The translations under genes were made by a program, and so were the position numbers. From Glandiceps talaboti (Eukaryota > Hemichordata > Enteropneusta > Spengelidae), in the NCBI RefSeq assembly GCF_964340395.1, contig NC_135569.1:6060040-6124039 (forward strand): a stretch of 64,000 bases of DNA. Reading direction: 5' to 3'. The notes under the pieces were generated by a model, which saw nothing but the letters and a program-made list of their open reading frames with translations, had not been told where the DNA came from and ran no database searches. Positions 35,125-47,249 of this stretch are shown here, in pieces (positions within the stretch are counted from its first letter, which is position 1; every line of letters begins with the position of its first letter).

Positions 35125-35410
35125 TAATGATGATCAAATGGTAAGAGTGGTTGGCTTGGAATCTGCAGTTTGCAGGTTTGAACCTCATTGCAGCCATTTG
35201 TTTCTGAGTGGCTAAAGTCCTTGGGCAATATTTGAACCAGGATTACATTCCTGTCAACTCGTATAATTGGTCACCTGGTAGGATAGAGGTTACAATGTGA
35301 ATGCTTTAATCCATGAGCTTCTCCCAGAAGTGAGGATGTATTACAGGCTGTTGTGCCACTATTGGTCCATTCCAGGAGTAATTTTATTGCCAGGTGCTAT
35401 CTGGAGAACT
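35125..35410 (+). mobile_element. tRNA-derived SINE
   Basis: An A-box-like TGGTAAGAGTGG (35139-35150) and a B-box-like GGTTTGAACCT (35175-35185) have the spacing of an internal RNA polymerase III promoter. The following CTAAAGTCCTTGGGCAATAT is typical of SINE bodies. It does not fold into an intact tRNA, so it is not called a tRNA gene. Confidence 0.6.
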
Positions 35411-35699
35411 GTATATTTTATACAAAATACACTTTTATTGTTGATGTAATCTTAGTTTAAGACATTTTAAGAAAAATAAACATTTTGAGAATGGCCATTT
35501 ACTACATCAAATGTAGACTGACCATAGCTGACGATAGCAATTTACTTCAAAAACCATATGATTAAATGAGCTACCTACAACAAACATTTCAAACATGTTC
35601 AAAGTACTGTAATTGTCTTTTTAGTCACTAAGAAATCAATAATTTATATTAAATACAAATTTCTGTGCAAAAAAACTGGCAAGAAATCTTTCTCTCTCT

Positions 35700-35764
35700 C
35701 CTTCCCTCCCCCATCCTCCCTCCTCTCTCTCTCTCTCTCTCTCTCTCTCAGCTCTCTCTCTCTC

Positions 35765-35800
<36 letters not shown>

Positions 35801-35816
35801 TCTCTCTCTCTCTCTC

Positions 35817-35876
<60 letters not shown>
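35700..35876. repeat. (CT)n microsatellite
   Basis: CT dinucleotides with recurrent CAGCT interruptions. Confidence 0.95.
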
Positions 35877-35877
<1 letters not shown>

Positions 35878-36544
35878 TTAAATATACATAACACATGTCA
35901 ACAACTTACAACTTTATAGATTAAGTTGGATGCTTAACATTGCTAGAAAAACAAAACTGGAAGTAAGATATCACCCTACCTCTAAACAAAGTTCATGAAA
36001 AGAAACTGATAGCCATTAAATGCAATAACAATACTGGCATACATCTGCTGCAAAACTCTCTAAAAACACCAACTCCCAATGTAAAACTTGCTTAGTACCG
36101 TTACTTTCATCTTTTTTGAGTGCTACCAACCACCCCTTTTTTCTGTCAGTTTGTACTATTTTTTTTCTCCTTTTGTATACATAAAATAAACTTAATACAA
36201 AAATGAATAATTTCAACACATTTAATGCACTTCATTTGCGGTTACAAACCCCCTATTCCCCCCTCATTTACATACTGTGCAATAACAAATTACAAAGCTT
36301 TTTTTTTTTTTTTTTTTTTTTTGGGGGGGGGGGGGGGTTTCAAATCATAAAGAATCCCATTGCATTTTGGGGTAAAAAAAAGTCCATTACTTGTCATCTC
36401 TGTGTCTACATGTACTGTAATTATGAGAGTTACTTAGTTTGAGTATATTTTGAGTTTGTTGAATAAACAAAGATTACTCCAACTACAGAGAAAGCACACT
36501 ATGTGGGGAGAGTAGAACTTGAGGAGATGGGTAAGAGTTTGATA

Positions 36545-36705
36545 AAGAAAGTTTAAGTTTTTTGACCAAAAATCTATTTTTTTACCCAAAACCCACATGT
36601 CTGATGCAATCATTTTCATTTGAACAATTTCCCAACTAGACACCAGAAGTAACATGACCACCAAATATCAAAGCAATTGGTCCAGCATTTTTTGACTTTA
36701 AGTTG

Positions 36706-36751
<46 letters not shown>

Positions 36752-36799
36752 GACAGACAGACAGACACACACACACACACACACACTGACAGACAGACA

Positions 36800-36842
<43 letters not shown>

Positions 36843-36936
36843 TATCTGACAGACACTTTGCCATGCCTACTACTACATCATTTTTAGCACAACTGAACTG
36901 AAGGTTCAGTAGTGCTAAAAATGATGTAGTAGTAGG
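36545..36936. repeat. Second copy of the CA/CAGA repeat with an extended terminal hairpin
   Basis: It is homologous to 33860-34120. After the (CA)n/(CAGA)n run it ends in an inverted repeat whose arms start GCCTACTACTACATCATTTT (36865 onward) and finish at 36936, with GCACAACTGAAC/GTTCAGTAGTGC at the loop. It abuts the end of gene C's coding region (37016). Confidence 0.8.
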
Positions 36937-37015
36937 CAGGCCAGGAAACAGTGGACATTTGTCACACAAAAATTGTATATTTGTGTGTTCAAATACTGAA
37001 ACACTACAAATGTCA

Positions 37016-40000
37016 TCATTTTCCCAATGATACCACAGATCCACATGTACAGAAATCACGTTGTATTTCTTCAGCAAGGGCAGCACAGTTGGATTCTTCA
37101 AGTGCCTTTAGGATCCATTCTATTTTCACTGATTCCGAACCAACTTCACATTTCCATTTTAATAGACATTGGTAGATTATTTCAATTTGGCCATGCTTAC
37201 TGTAATCACACTGAATATCTTGTATTCTTGCATTATGGAGTGGTTGTGATAGGTTCCGTAGGAAGGCCAAATAATACAATCTATTGATGAAATGTGCTAT
37301 ATGAATGAAAACATTTTCAAGGGATTTATCTGTAAACAACCAAAGTGAGAAATAGTAGGATAAGATATAGATCTCAAATATAACTTATGCAGAATCAATA
37401 CAACATGAAACCGCATTACACCATGCATACGTCAAAAATATGGAATTTATACCCTGGTCATTCTACGTCACGACAATGTGCGTCTATGCCACTGGTTCAG
37501 CTGTGTTCGAAATATGAGTCAAAATGTTCAAAATTGCCATTACTTTCCCTGAGTTTTCTTTGATATTACCAGTAGTTACTGGCGGTGGTACAGTTATGTT
37601 ATTCTCCAATGTTTTTTGTCATTCAGATGGAAAATATTCATGAATTGAGGATTTCATCCATACTTGTCAAACAACAAAAACCCATTACATCACTCATATT
37701 TTCCATGTCTGAATGAAGAAAAATACTGGGGAATAACATCTCAAAATGTTACCTGGCGTGACAAAAATCTTACGAACACTGTGACATTTCATTTTACCAA
37801 CCAACAGTGCTACATTTCATCATCTGACTTAACAAAAATCATATTGACAGTTCTATATTTATCTTCTGGCTCAACAAACATCTTACCAACAGAGATTTGA
37901 CAAGCAAGATGATAAGATGTAGCAATATATGGTAATTTTCGCTTGTAATATAAAGTATGACACGATCTCTTCACTTACCATTCTTTAGTATCCATACAAT
38001 AGAGGTTTCAGGTTTTCCAATCTTTTTCTTGAATTCTATTTAGACAAAAATAAAAGACAAGGAAAAGCAATGAGGATTGATGAAATACATCTGAATAACA
38101 ATGAAATGATCATGGGCATTACACATTAGAGAATGATAATTTCAGACCACCTTGGGTTGACCCTATTTTGTTTTCTGTTTGTCATTACCTGACAGACCCA
38201 AATTTTTAGCTCCGACATCAATTTTTTCCGCCCACCCTTAATATTTTCAGGAGTAGCCCCCTCTCTGGCAAGAATAAATAAGTGTCTGGACTGTCAATGT
38301 CATCTACAGTCTATGGTGGTGATGACAGTTCACGAACACAGCAACATTTTCTTTCACGATTCAAGTAGGGCCTCAGAGAACATGCCCATTGCATAGAGAA
38401 GTTGGGAAAGGGCTTATTACCAGGAATCCAATGAAAAGAAGATATAGAGGAGGAAAAGAGGAGGCAGAGAAACATGAAGATGATTTTAATTTTTTTTCCT
38501 TTTAAAAAAAAAAAAATTGATTGACATCGTTGCTATGGAAAGTAATGAGAAACATTTTTAAAAATAGGGTCACCCTTACAGAATGATCAATATCCATCTA
38601 AAATTGTCCGCTGAACATGACAGTTGCAGAAATACAAAACAAATAATTTCGTGCAAGTTCCTAGCAATTCCTGAATCTGGGTCTTATGAATTCAGAAATA
38701 ATGTCATGCATAGGCTTTTGTCAAAAGAACAGGTGATTTGCTGTTGTACAAATTATGGGTATTCCAGCTATATTTCTGTCAATTATGTACAATTGTCTGT
38801 ACATCAGGGGGAAAAATTGTAGGCTTTTGCATGGTAGAGATGGGAACACACATACAGGGTGGGGTTGGGAGTAACACTCCTCAACACTGCTCATGCAGCT
38901 TATAAAGTACCAAAAATCATCATCATCACCGTACATAGCTTACCTTTAGAACTTGATTTTCGACGTCTGGTCAAATCTTGTGAATTTCTGGATTGGCTGG
39001 CTTTGTTTTGACAAGGTATATGTACATCAGGATTTGATAGTTCTGCTGCTGTCAAAATAATTGGTATGCTTAAAGTTCTGGTAGCTTTCAATTTTATACT
39101 TTGTATGCTGATTCATGCTGATGTACTTTTGAGATGTGTCCTTATAATGTATATACAGATAGAAAACTTCTAATTTTCTTTATATGACAATTAATTAATC
39201 CATTCCTGTCTTGAGTTGTTGTTCATAACTTGGCTATAATTTTTTTTTCATATTTGGGCATTCATTAAATTAAGCCAATGCATGCTCATGGACCAACTTC
39301 AGGGTCTATGGTATGCTTTTTTAGGTGTTGTTTGTCGCACACAGCCTATTGTAAAGCGCCAGTGAGCATCATTGATGGATACTAGTCGCTATATAAATCT
39401 CTTTATTTCTTTATTTTATTTATTTGTAGTTGAGTACATCACCTTTTGTGGTTACTTTCCCATGATATTCTGATATCAATGTTTTTATGTTGAATGTCTT
39501 TCTATCATTTCATGTTCTCTCCATTCTTACAGTTACAGAGAAAGTTTGCAAACTAAAGTATTTTTACACATGAAAACAAGAGCATGTTTAACTTCAGAGA
39601 GATAGCCTCACCTGGCTCACGGAATGTATTAGTACTTCCGATGATAGCTTCATTAGCATTGCCTTGAATGTTTGCAATTGCTGATTTTGTGTGTGTGTGA
39701 CTGCTAGTTTCATTTTTACAAAGTCTCTGGCAGCGTTTCCATTTGAACAGAATCGCAAATCCAATTACTAGCAATATAGCAGAAACTACAGCAGTAGTTA
39801 TCCCAATGTTACGAAGTGTTACAAAATGGCTTGAAGTATAATTTTGTAATGGATAATCTATTTAAAAGAAGAAAAAAAAGGAATATTATTACATATGTCC
39901 CAGAGATTACTTGCACTCTTGTGTGTGCATACTAGTAAGTGGTATTTACACTGCAGTACAATACCGAAAACATTGTTGCATACATGCATGTAAATGATAT

Positions 40001-43000
40001 GCAAATGAGGTTGCAACCATTTGCTATACACGAAAGTGTATGGAAATTTGCTGTTTCAGATAAACATATGTAATAATAACAGAACCCCATTCCGTGTGAG
40101 TTCCAGTGTGGGTACTCAGGAGTATTTGCCCTCATCATAAATGCTTTTAAATACTTGCAGACTTTTCTGCTGAACTTTCACTAACTATGGTTATGAAAGT
40201 ATGGACGCAGAGAACTCTGCACGTACTCGTGTAAATGTATGCCACACTTGCATTCACATGTCATGGGGTTCTGTCATATTATATATCAGCTGATTCAGAA
40301 GTAAAAATATAATTGGTTCAGGAGAGTACAATAAATCCTTACTTCCAATGTGATCGTAGCAATTGACTCATAGTAATTATCTACTATCCAATTATGTAAT
40401 TACAAAAGCTAATATTTTTGCACAACTCGATACACTTGCAAGCTCTTCAACTCAGATAAAGATACTAATATTATACAAGTACATCAGTTAAGTCAATGTA
40501 TCATTCTGATTAGACGAGAGAACTCATGAAGCCATGATAAAATATATATATACCCGTAGTAAAATGGTCAGGAAATTTGAGGATAATATTTCTTATACAC
40601 AACCTGTCTGGCTGGACATGTAGTTGACCACTAAGCACACTGATGATGTCTGAGTGACACAGACGAAAGCTATGTGGTCATTTAAAAACTAGATTCCAAA
40701 AAAGGACACTTTAAATTCATCACTAATCTATTACTTTATAAAATAGTGTCAAGTATTTCCTATCTACCAGCATTACATATTTGGTCAGTGATCTCCAGTC
40801 TTTCCTCTATGATCATATTTATAGCACAATATTTCTTGCTTTCTTGATTGTATATGGTTGTGTGTTTGTGTTTGGGGGTGGGGTGGCAATGGGTATCAGG
40901 TATTTGCAAAATTACAGCAAGGGCAAACTATGAACATGATAACAGATTAATAATAGTAATTTACATCTAAAGTTTCAAACATAAGATGTAAGACTCGATT
41001 TTCCTTACCTTCTACATTGTGAACTTCATTTTTTGAAGTTTCATCTCGATTGTCAACTTTACTCAACATTACTCCTGTACTGAGACTGCTAAGTTTTTTT
41101 TTTTCATTCAATAAAGTATCTGGCTGTGAATTAACATCTAGAATTGGAGTTGGCTCCATTGATTGGGTTTGACTGGGATCCTCTGATATGGTGATTCTTC
41201 TTTCTATTTCTGGCTCATTGCTTGCTGCTGGCACTCTGACATTTGATAGCTCAGCCTGGATTGGAACCGTTGGTGCATTATCATGTGGCAGCATCTCTGA
41301 TTTTGTAGTACTACCAGTAGTATCAATTTTTAGCTCAAGGGTTTCCGGTATATCTATTGAAAGGTCAGTAGAGGCGACTGATACATTCAATGCTGTGGTG
41401 CTAGTGTCACTTTCTTGGCCATTCTTTGCTATTTGTTCATCTACTTCCAACATCTCAGTTTGGCTTGAAAGATCTTGGTTTGTTGCAGATATTGCTGTCA
41501 CCAAATTCTTAATTTGTGTTGAAACATCTGTGCTCACTACTGTTGTAGTTTTGGTCAACAAAGACACCAAACGCAAATACTAAAAGTGAACATAGGAGAA
41601 ATGAATTGAGTTACTGTAACAGTACATTGAGTTACTGTAACAGTATTCAATTTTTAAAAAATTGTTTCCAGTATTTGTCGCTTTTGCTGCCTTTCGCATA
41701 TATATTCAATTGTTGTATTCAGTTTAGTTTATTTGGCTTTTACTTTGCTTTCCTTAATACTGTAATCTGTGAAGCACATCTGTTTAACATGATTGTATAA
41801 ATCAATTCATTTTCATCTACATTTGGTGTAATTATATCATTTCTTTGTTTTTTTTTATGCCTCAAATATATCTATTTACCACTCTAGTGCTCCTTTCCTC
41901 ACTGAAAATTAATAAAATCAACTGTTTTACAGCTCTGTTTCTCAAACCTAATTTTAATCCTAATCTGAAGAGGGCCTCTATGACTTATAAACTGAATTTT
42001 GGATATATTCTTAAAAGCTTTATACCTGAGCTGTAGGTTTCTCAGTAGCTGTTAAATCATCAGAGCCACAACATTTACTATCTTTGCCAACATTTGGAGG
42101 AACATCCGTAGATGTAAACTGCAAGGAAACAGTCTCTGCTTTCTTTGATTCTGTAGTTGCAGGAATGTTAAGATCTGTAATAGAGAAATGAAAGCATTAC
42201 AAAAATGAATATTTAAAACCAAACAGTGGGGTAAATGTTTATAGTCTGTTAGAGCTACTAATAACTGGGACGTACTGAAAAAAAAGGCTTTTTCCAAACT
42301 ATATACAAACATAATTTGTGAATAACAAACTCAAAACAGTTGAAGATTATGAGACTAAAACAATATCTCAAGGCACTGATGCCAGTCTAGGTGACATAGA
42401 ATGACCTACATGTAGGTATAAATCCCACATTTTTTGTTTGATCACATTCAACTTGGCTTGAGTGTATAACGTAGTATACATTACTATGTCCTGGACATTC
42501 TTGACAATACCTTTACTAGTGTAAATTAATTATGTACACTTACCTATTGTCTCTGTCATAGCAACATGAGTGGTAGTTATAAGACAGACATTGTCACGTT
42601 TCTTGTTCCCTTTCTTCTTAATCTTTCCAGGACATACAGTATGTAGTTGACAAGTCCTACTCAGAGATTCTTTTGGATTAAAAGTTCCCTTTGGACATGA
42701 TGTACACCTTGTATTTCTAACAGGGGATCCTGTGACAATAAGAATATTGCTGATTTACGAATGCATTATTTGAAGCACCTAGGAGTTTATATGAATATTT
42801 ATGTACTGCTATTGCATAATTATGCATGTCTGCTGACTCCCATGAGACAAGGCATTCCATGGAAAGGGCTGCCACAAAACAATAGATGACACAAAAGTTT
42901 CAACAGGGTTTATGGCAAAGTATGTGATATAATATCATGCATTGATGTGCCACAACCCAAAGTTTATGAAAATGACTTTATATCGATCATGGACTAAAAT

Positions 43001-46000
43001 TACCACTGAGATATGCTCCTCACTACCACATGACCTGCTGACATATATCTTTTTGTTTTGGGTTGATACACTCAATAAATGAAGTCACTTAAATATGCCA
43101 TCTTCCAGTTGCTGAAGTTCCAGCCATTTCTCAGGTGAGAACCACAAGAGGGTGCACCAGATTTGTGAGTGCTGACATTTATGTCATCACCACTCATGAT
43201 TGTCTGAAGCAGCTGCAGATAAATGCATGTTCTTAAAAGAGAATTACAATATAGTGGTATGTTTTGATTACTGGTAGTCACTAATAAAATAGTATTGTGG
43301 GAACAACATGGAGAATGAGTGTTAAGTTTGTGTCTGCTGTCTTTACAATACTCCTGGACCACTATTCTTGCCCTCACTTCCTGTCACCAACTGGCTAGTG
43401 ACCAGCACTCCTAATAGCCAAACCATGAAAACTTTTGTCTTTCCTAGAACCGAAATATGGCCATTGTATGGTTGTGTAATATATTTTACATTTAGATGTC
43501 AGTTACTTTTTGTGTAGTAACTATTATGCATACCTAGGCTACCAATTTAAATATGACAGAACCCCATGATTCGTGAAGGCAAGTGTGGCATACTAGTACG
43601 CTGTGTATTTGCATGAATGTTTGTAGTGTTCTCTGTGGCTGTACTTTCATGAGGACAGTGAGTGAAAGTGCAGCAGAAAATACTATCCGCAAGTGCAAAT
43701 AATCCTGTGTACCCCACACTGGCATTCACACAGCTTGGGATTCTGTTATTATTACATATGTTTATCCAAAAAAGCAAACTGTCGTAAAAATAGCACTATG
43801 CAGCCATGTCACACGCTTTCATGTACAAGGAAGAATTGTGCCTTCATTTGCGTATCATTTGCATATAGGTACTGCACTGCAGTGCAAATACCTCTAGTAT
43901 GCATGTACCGATGCAACTAATCTCTGGTACATATGTAATATTTAAATTGGTATGTATGAAGTACACAATTTGAACATGACAAAGAGGACTTATTTTCATT
44001 GACGTTGCAAGCCTCACCTCTCCTATGCACCATTTCTCCAGGTTGACATTTGGTATATGGTGTACATGTATCACCAGCATAATATGTCCTATCTGCACAT
44101 ATGCACTCCCTGGCTGTTGTTGGGCTACATTCCTTCTTAACCTGTATTTATAACATGTACAGTATACCGTGCATGAGACAAGCTGAACAAATAAATATGG
44201 AATATATACTCTGGTCTTTCTATGTCATGACAACGTGTCTATGTCACTGGTTCTGCTGTGTTTGAAATATGAGTCAAAGTATTCAAAATTGCCATTACTT
44301 TCCCCTAATTTTGCTTTGATATTACTGGTGCTGATACAATTATGTTATTCTCCAATATTTTTCTTCACTGATTCGGAAGCAAGATACTGGTACTATACTA
44401 TCTACATCCCTGTGACGGCATCATAATATCTTTTGAACTGTAATTGCCATTCACACTGTTAAAAGTATACAGCAGTGACCATGGCAGGCTCTTGAAAGTA
44501 TTTACCAATTCTCGGTACCTGCAACAGCTTTTTTTACCTCATGCTAGAGGGTCAAAATAGAACAAGATGATTGACTTGTTCTCAAGCATGCCTATAGTAA
44601 TGCATGTGAAGTGCGTGGAGCGGAAGTTGTGGTGTTGACCAAGAAATCGACTATTCATTATTTTTATGATGTGCCTAGGCAGTAATATATTCTATTGCAG
44701 GTACTGAGAATGGAAAACACAACCAAACTATAACAATGCATACACACTGCTGACAGAATATATGGTTGTCTATTTGAAATGGAACCTTGCATCAACTAAC
44801 ATATATAGTAAATATAGCAGTTACATGCAGAAAATGCAAAAATATGACCATACAAATAAATGAAAAAAATAAACCCACACGACACATTTAACATCACCAA
44901 TATCTCACAAAAAATGCTATAAAAACAAGTAACCAATATCCTCATTGCTACATACCATCCCATAGTTCCTTAATTGTTGCATAAAAGAAACAAGTATCAA
45001 CATTGTTAATAACTAATTGTTAGCGAAAGAATTTAGAATTTGATAATCATATCACAATCGGTAATAATCTCTGCTGCCTTAATTGATTCTAAACAATTTC
45101 TGACATGAATTGTTGTTCATGAGAAACAGTGTGCCATCTAAAGCCAATTTGACGCACCCACTGCACACAATTTCTAGTGACACCAACATTTCGTGTTCCC
45201 CTATCTCTTACTATGTGGTGACTCACAAGAAATGCCAGTTTTTCTCATTTTGACTCACAACAACAAAATTTGGCTATCATTTAGAGAGCACACCGATGAG
45301 AAGTACTTGTAAAATAAATAGAGAAGAGACATTTTGTTTGTTTGTTTGTTTCTAACATTCATACATATCAAATTGAACTTTTGCAAACAAGTCAGATGTC
45401 AACGGCTTGCTGCATTCCCCATTCAAAGTGCCTAGTTTCAGTGTCTAGGGCACTTAGAACATCACCACAGAGACAGAGGGTGATATAAACTTCCTGGAAC
45501 CTGTGACCTCTGTCACAGTGGGTCCATCTATGGACAAAGACTACAGTGTGCAGTCAAAAATTTCAGTGCAATTACTAAGTCTGTTTGGTATAAAAGTTCA
45601 ATTTGATACTATGGTTTACCAAACTGAAAAAACAGTATTCCAGTTACAGCTAGTTCAGTTTTCATTGGTGTCTAGGGTCATAGAGTTCATGTACTAGAAT
45701 GCATTACAGAAATATAGGTGTGATTAAAGTGAAGATTACTCACTCTTTGATGTTTTCTGTCACACCTCTCTGAGCAATACTGACAGCGAGGGCAATGGTT
45801 GAAGTATTTCATATAAAAACCAACTGGACATTGCTCACACCTATAGGAGAGCAAACAGAGTACATAATACATACAACAAAGAGAGTGATACACCTTCAGA
45901 AGTTCATCATATGTACTCAAAACTGTATTGGATCTCTTTGTCCCAATTTCAACATGTTGCACAATCAACTCATCCAAATTTCTGTTTTGCTGAAAAACAA

Positions 46001-47249
46001 TTTTTTCAAATGTAGTAAAATATTAATACTACTACTACTACTACTACTACTACTAATAATAATAAATTAATGGCACAAGTTACAATATGCCTTCCACAAT
46101 GGATATTGGGATCATAGCTCTGTATGATTATCATTCCTGGTATAGACCTATACTGGCACAATAGCCCTGTCTATAAATTCTTCAACATAACTTCTTCAAC
46201 TCCTGGGGAGCAAACAATAAGCCTCATCGGCACACAACTTCTGGCTGACCACAGACCCCCCTCCTTCCCTCCCTACTCTCCAATACACAAAGACTTACTT
46301 GGGTTTTTCTTGATCTGCTGTGCATGTAGCCATCATACTTTCCCCAGGTCTACACAATGGACAGTTAATGCCATATTTATTGTTATATTTGGGTATAGCT
46401 GGTGTGTCTTTATAGGTAGGTACATAACACGAAGACCGATCAATTTGTGCATTTCCAATATTCTATTTTTAAGGTGTTACAATGAGAAACATGAAATTAA
46501 GTATGTGTGCCCTAATAGATTACTACCGTACGCAAGTTTGTGTTTTTATAATTGATTGTTGTCGCCTACACAGTTACATCTCTATTTAGCGGTCTGAGGT
46601 TACACGGAGGTAGGCAAAACACTGCACATTGTACTGTTATTTATAACGTCTGTCACGTCACGTCAGGTCACTTCACTCGCTAGGTGCATGTAAACATGAA
46701 CGGCCCAGTGGTCACGTCGAATTCCTCCGGCCATTGCAATACAAGAAAAGACAAAGTAATTTTCTATTAATTAACATTGCCTTTACAAACATTACAAACA
46801 GTGAGAACTGGCACATTACCATGGTAACGTTCCTTGTTTACGGGATCTCCGACTCCATGTTGTTGTTGTTTTTTTGAGAACGGACGTGATACGTTAACTG
46901 GCGGCTTATGGTTGCACCAAACTTATAACTCAGTTACTTATGATTACTGATTAGCTGATTGCTAAGATCGGTGTACTTGACTTAATACACCATAGACCGT
47001 GTTGGGTCTATGCTTACACTTGGTTGTTGTTTTTTTATGACACAGTTTGGGCTGTACTATTGCACTGTCTGTCTTTAAATTCGGTTCGTCTCATGTCGCC
47101 GCCATGTTGAATGAGCGTGATAAAAATGATACACTTTCTCGTCTCATATACGTTAAAAAAAAACGAAATTACAAAATTCAACTTACCTGTACGATCCCAA
47201 GTATTAGCCCTATAAGAAGAATACGGGTACAAAACTTAGTGTTTGCCAT
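37016..47249 (-). CDS. Gene C: TNF receptor superfamily member with long stalk and death domain (11 exons, 691 aa)
   Basis: Coding exons, in transcript order: 47249-47187, 46462-46299, 45840-45744, 44141-44018, 42729-42544, 42174-42026, 41579-41009, 39857-39612, 39048-38944, 38035-37979 and 37329-37016. The total is 2076 bases (692 codons with stop), all with AG/GT borders. The start is a signal peptide ([20 protein letters not shown]). Four CRDs follow ([42 protein letters not shown]). A stalk of about 255 residues (212-467) is encoded mainly by one 571-base Ser/Thr-rich exon. Then come a membrane helix at about 468-489 ([18 protein letters not shown]), three cytoplasmic segments and a death domain (about 590-680; [21 protein letters not shown]). 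The exon 2 acceptor has a weak pyrimidine tract. The gene is head to head with D. Confidence 0.86.
37440..37740. repeat. Dispersed repeat family 'R-CTGGT', copy 2
   Basis: It matches copies 1 and 3 and has the inverted end TGAATGAAGAAAAATACTGG..GAATAACAT. It lies between gene C exons 11 and 10. Confidence 0.65.
38944..39048 (-). promoter_or_regulatory. Gene C exon with tandem NAG splice acceptors
   Basis: The acceptor reads TTGACAGCAGCAG, so splicing could occur after any of three consecutive CAGs. Each choice keeps phase 1 and adds or drops single residues. The coordinates use the first one. Confidence 0.5.
39285..39420 (+). mobile_element. 3' tail of a LINE/SINE-type retroelement
   Basis: GTAAAGCGCCAGTGAGCAT..GGATACTAGTCGCTATATAAA followed by TTTATTTCTTTATTTTA resembles the AAAGCGC..GCGCTATATAAAT ending common to many invertebrate non-LTR elements and their SINEs. 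No coding part is attached. Confidence 0.55.
39893..40285 (+). repeat. Dispersed repeat of about 390 bp (GGGGTTCTGT family), copy 1
   Basis: Shared text includes CAGAGATTACTTGCA, TGCAAATGATATGCAAATGAGG, GGAAATTTGCTGTTTCAG, AATAACAGAACCCCAT and the inverted ending CATGTCATGGGGTTCTGTCA. Copies are at 43535-43945 (reverse) and 53402-53758. A short piece is at about 12376-12425 in gene A. Confidence 0.8.
43535..43945 (-). repeat. Dispersed repeat of about 390 bp, copy 2 (reverse)
   Basis: ATGACAGAACCCCATGATTCG and ATTACATATGTTTATCC..GCAGTGCAAATACC..ACTAATCTCTGGTACATATG are complements of the motifs in 39893-40285. It lies in a gene C intron. Confidence 0.75.
44200..44375. repeat. Dispersed repeat family 'R-CTGGT', copy 3
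   Basis: It matches 14370-14700 and 37440-37740 over CTGGTCTTTCTATGTCATGA, TTGCCATTACTTTCCCC and TTATTCTCCAATATTTTTC. Confidence 0.65.
45127..45295. mobile_element. hAT-type MITE, second copy
   Basis: Termini CAGTGTGCCATCTAA and TTAGAGAGCACACCG. It is flanked by ATGAGAAA (45119-45126) and ATGAGAAG (45296-45303), a 7-of-8 target duplication. It is the reverse complement of 11673-11931 without that copy's internal duplication. It lies in gene C intron 3. Confidence 0.8.
46027..46069. repeat. (ACT)n/(AAT)n microsatellite
   Basis: Eleven ACT-type units followed by AAT units. Confidence 0.9.

Larger units (their letters stand above)
34294..37015. other. Tail-to-tail spacer between genes B and C
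   Basis: AT-rich sequence holding a tRNA-like SINE (35125-35410), a (CT)n run (35700-35876), a poly-T/poly-G stretch (36299-36338) and the second copy of the CA/CAGA repeat (36545-36936). No exon of a further gene was found. Confidence 0.5.

Noticed and set aside
35125-35200. tRNA gene
   Set aside because: A- and B-box-like motifs are present, but the arms do not pair as a tRNA cloverleaf and a SINE body follows.
36636-37101. 161-codon minus-strand frame overlapping gene C's last exon
   Set aside because: It is in a different phase from the death domain and largely made of a CA/CAGA microsatellite.
41188-41583. 131-codon plus-strand frame
   Set aside because: It is the shadow of the gene C stalk exon, which is phase-consistent on the minus strand.
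46124-46555. 143-codon plus-strand frame
   Set aside because: It is antisense to gene C exon 2, which has splice borders, conserved cysteines and correct phase. The plus frame has no recognisable domain.
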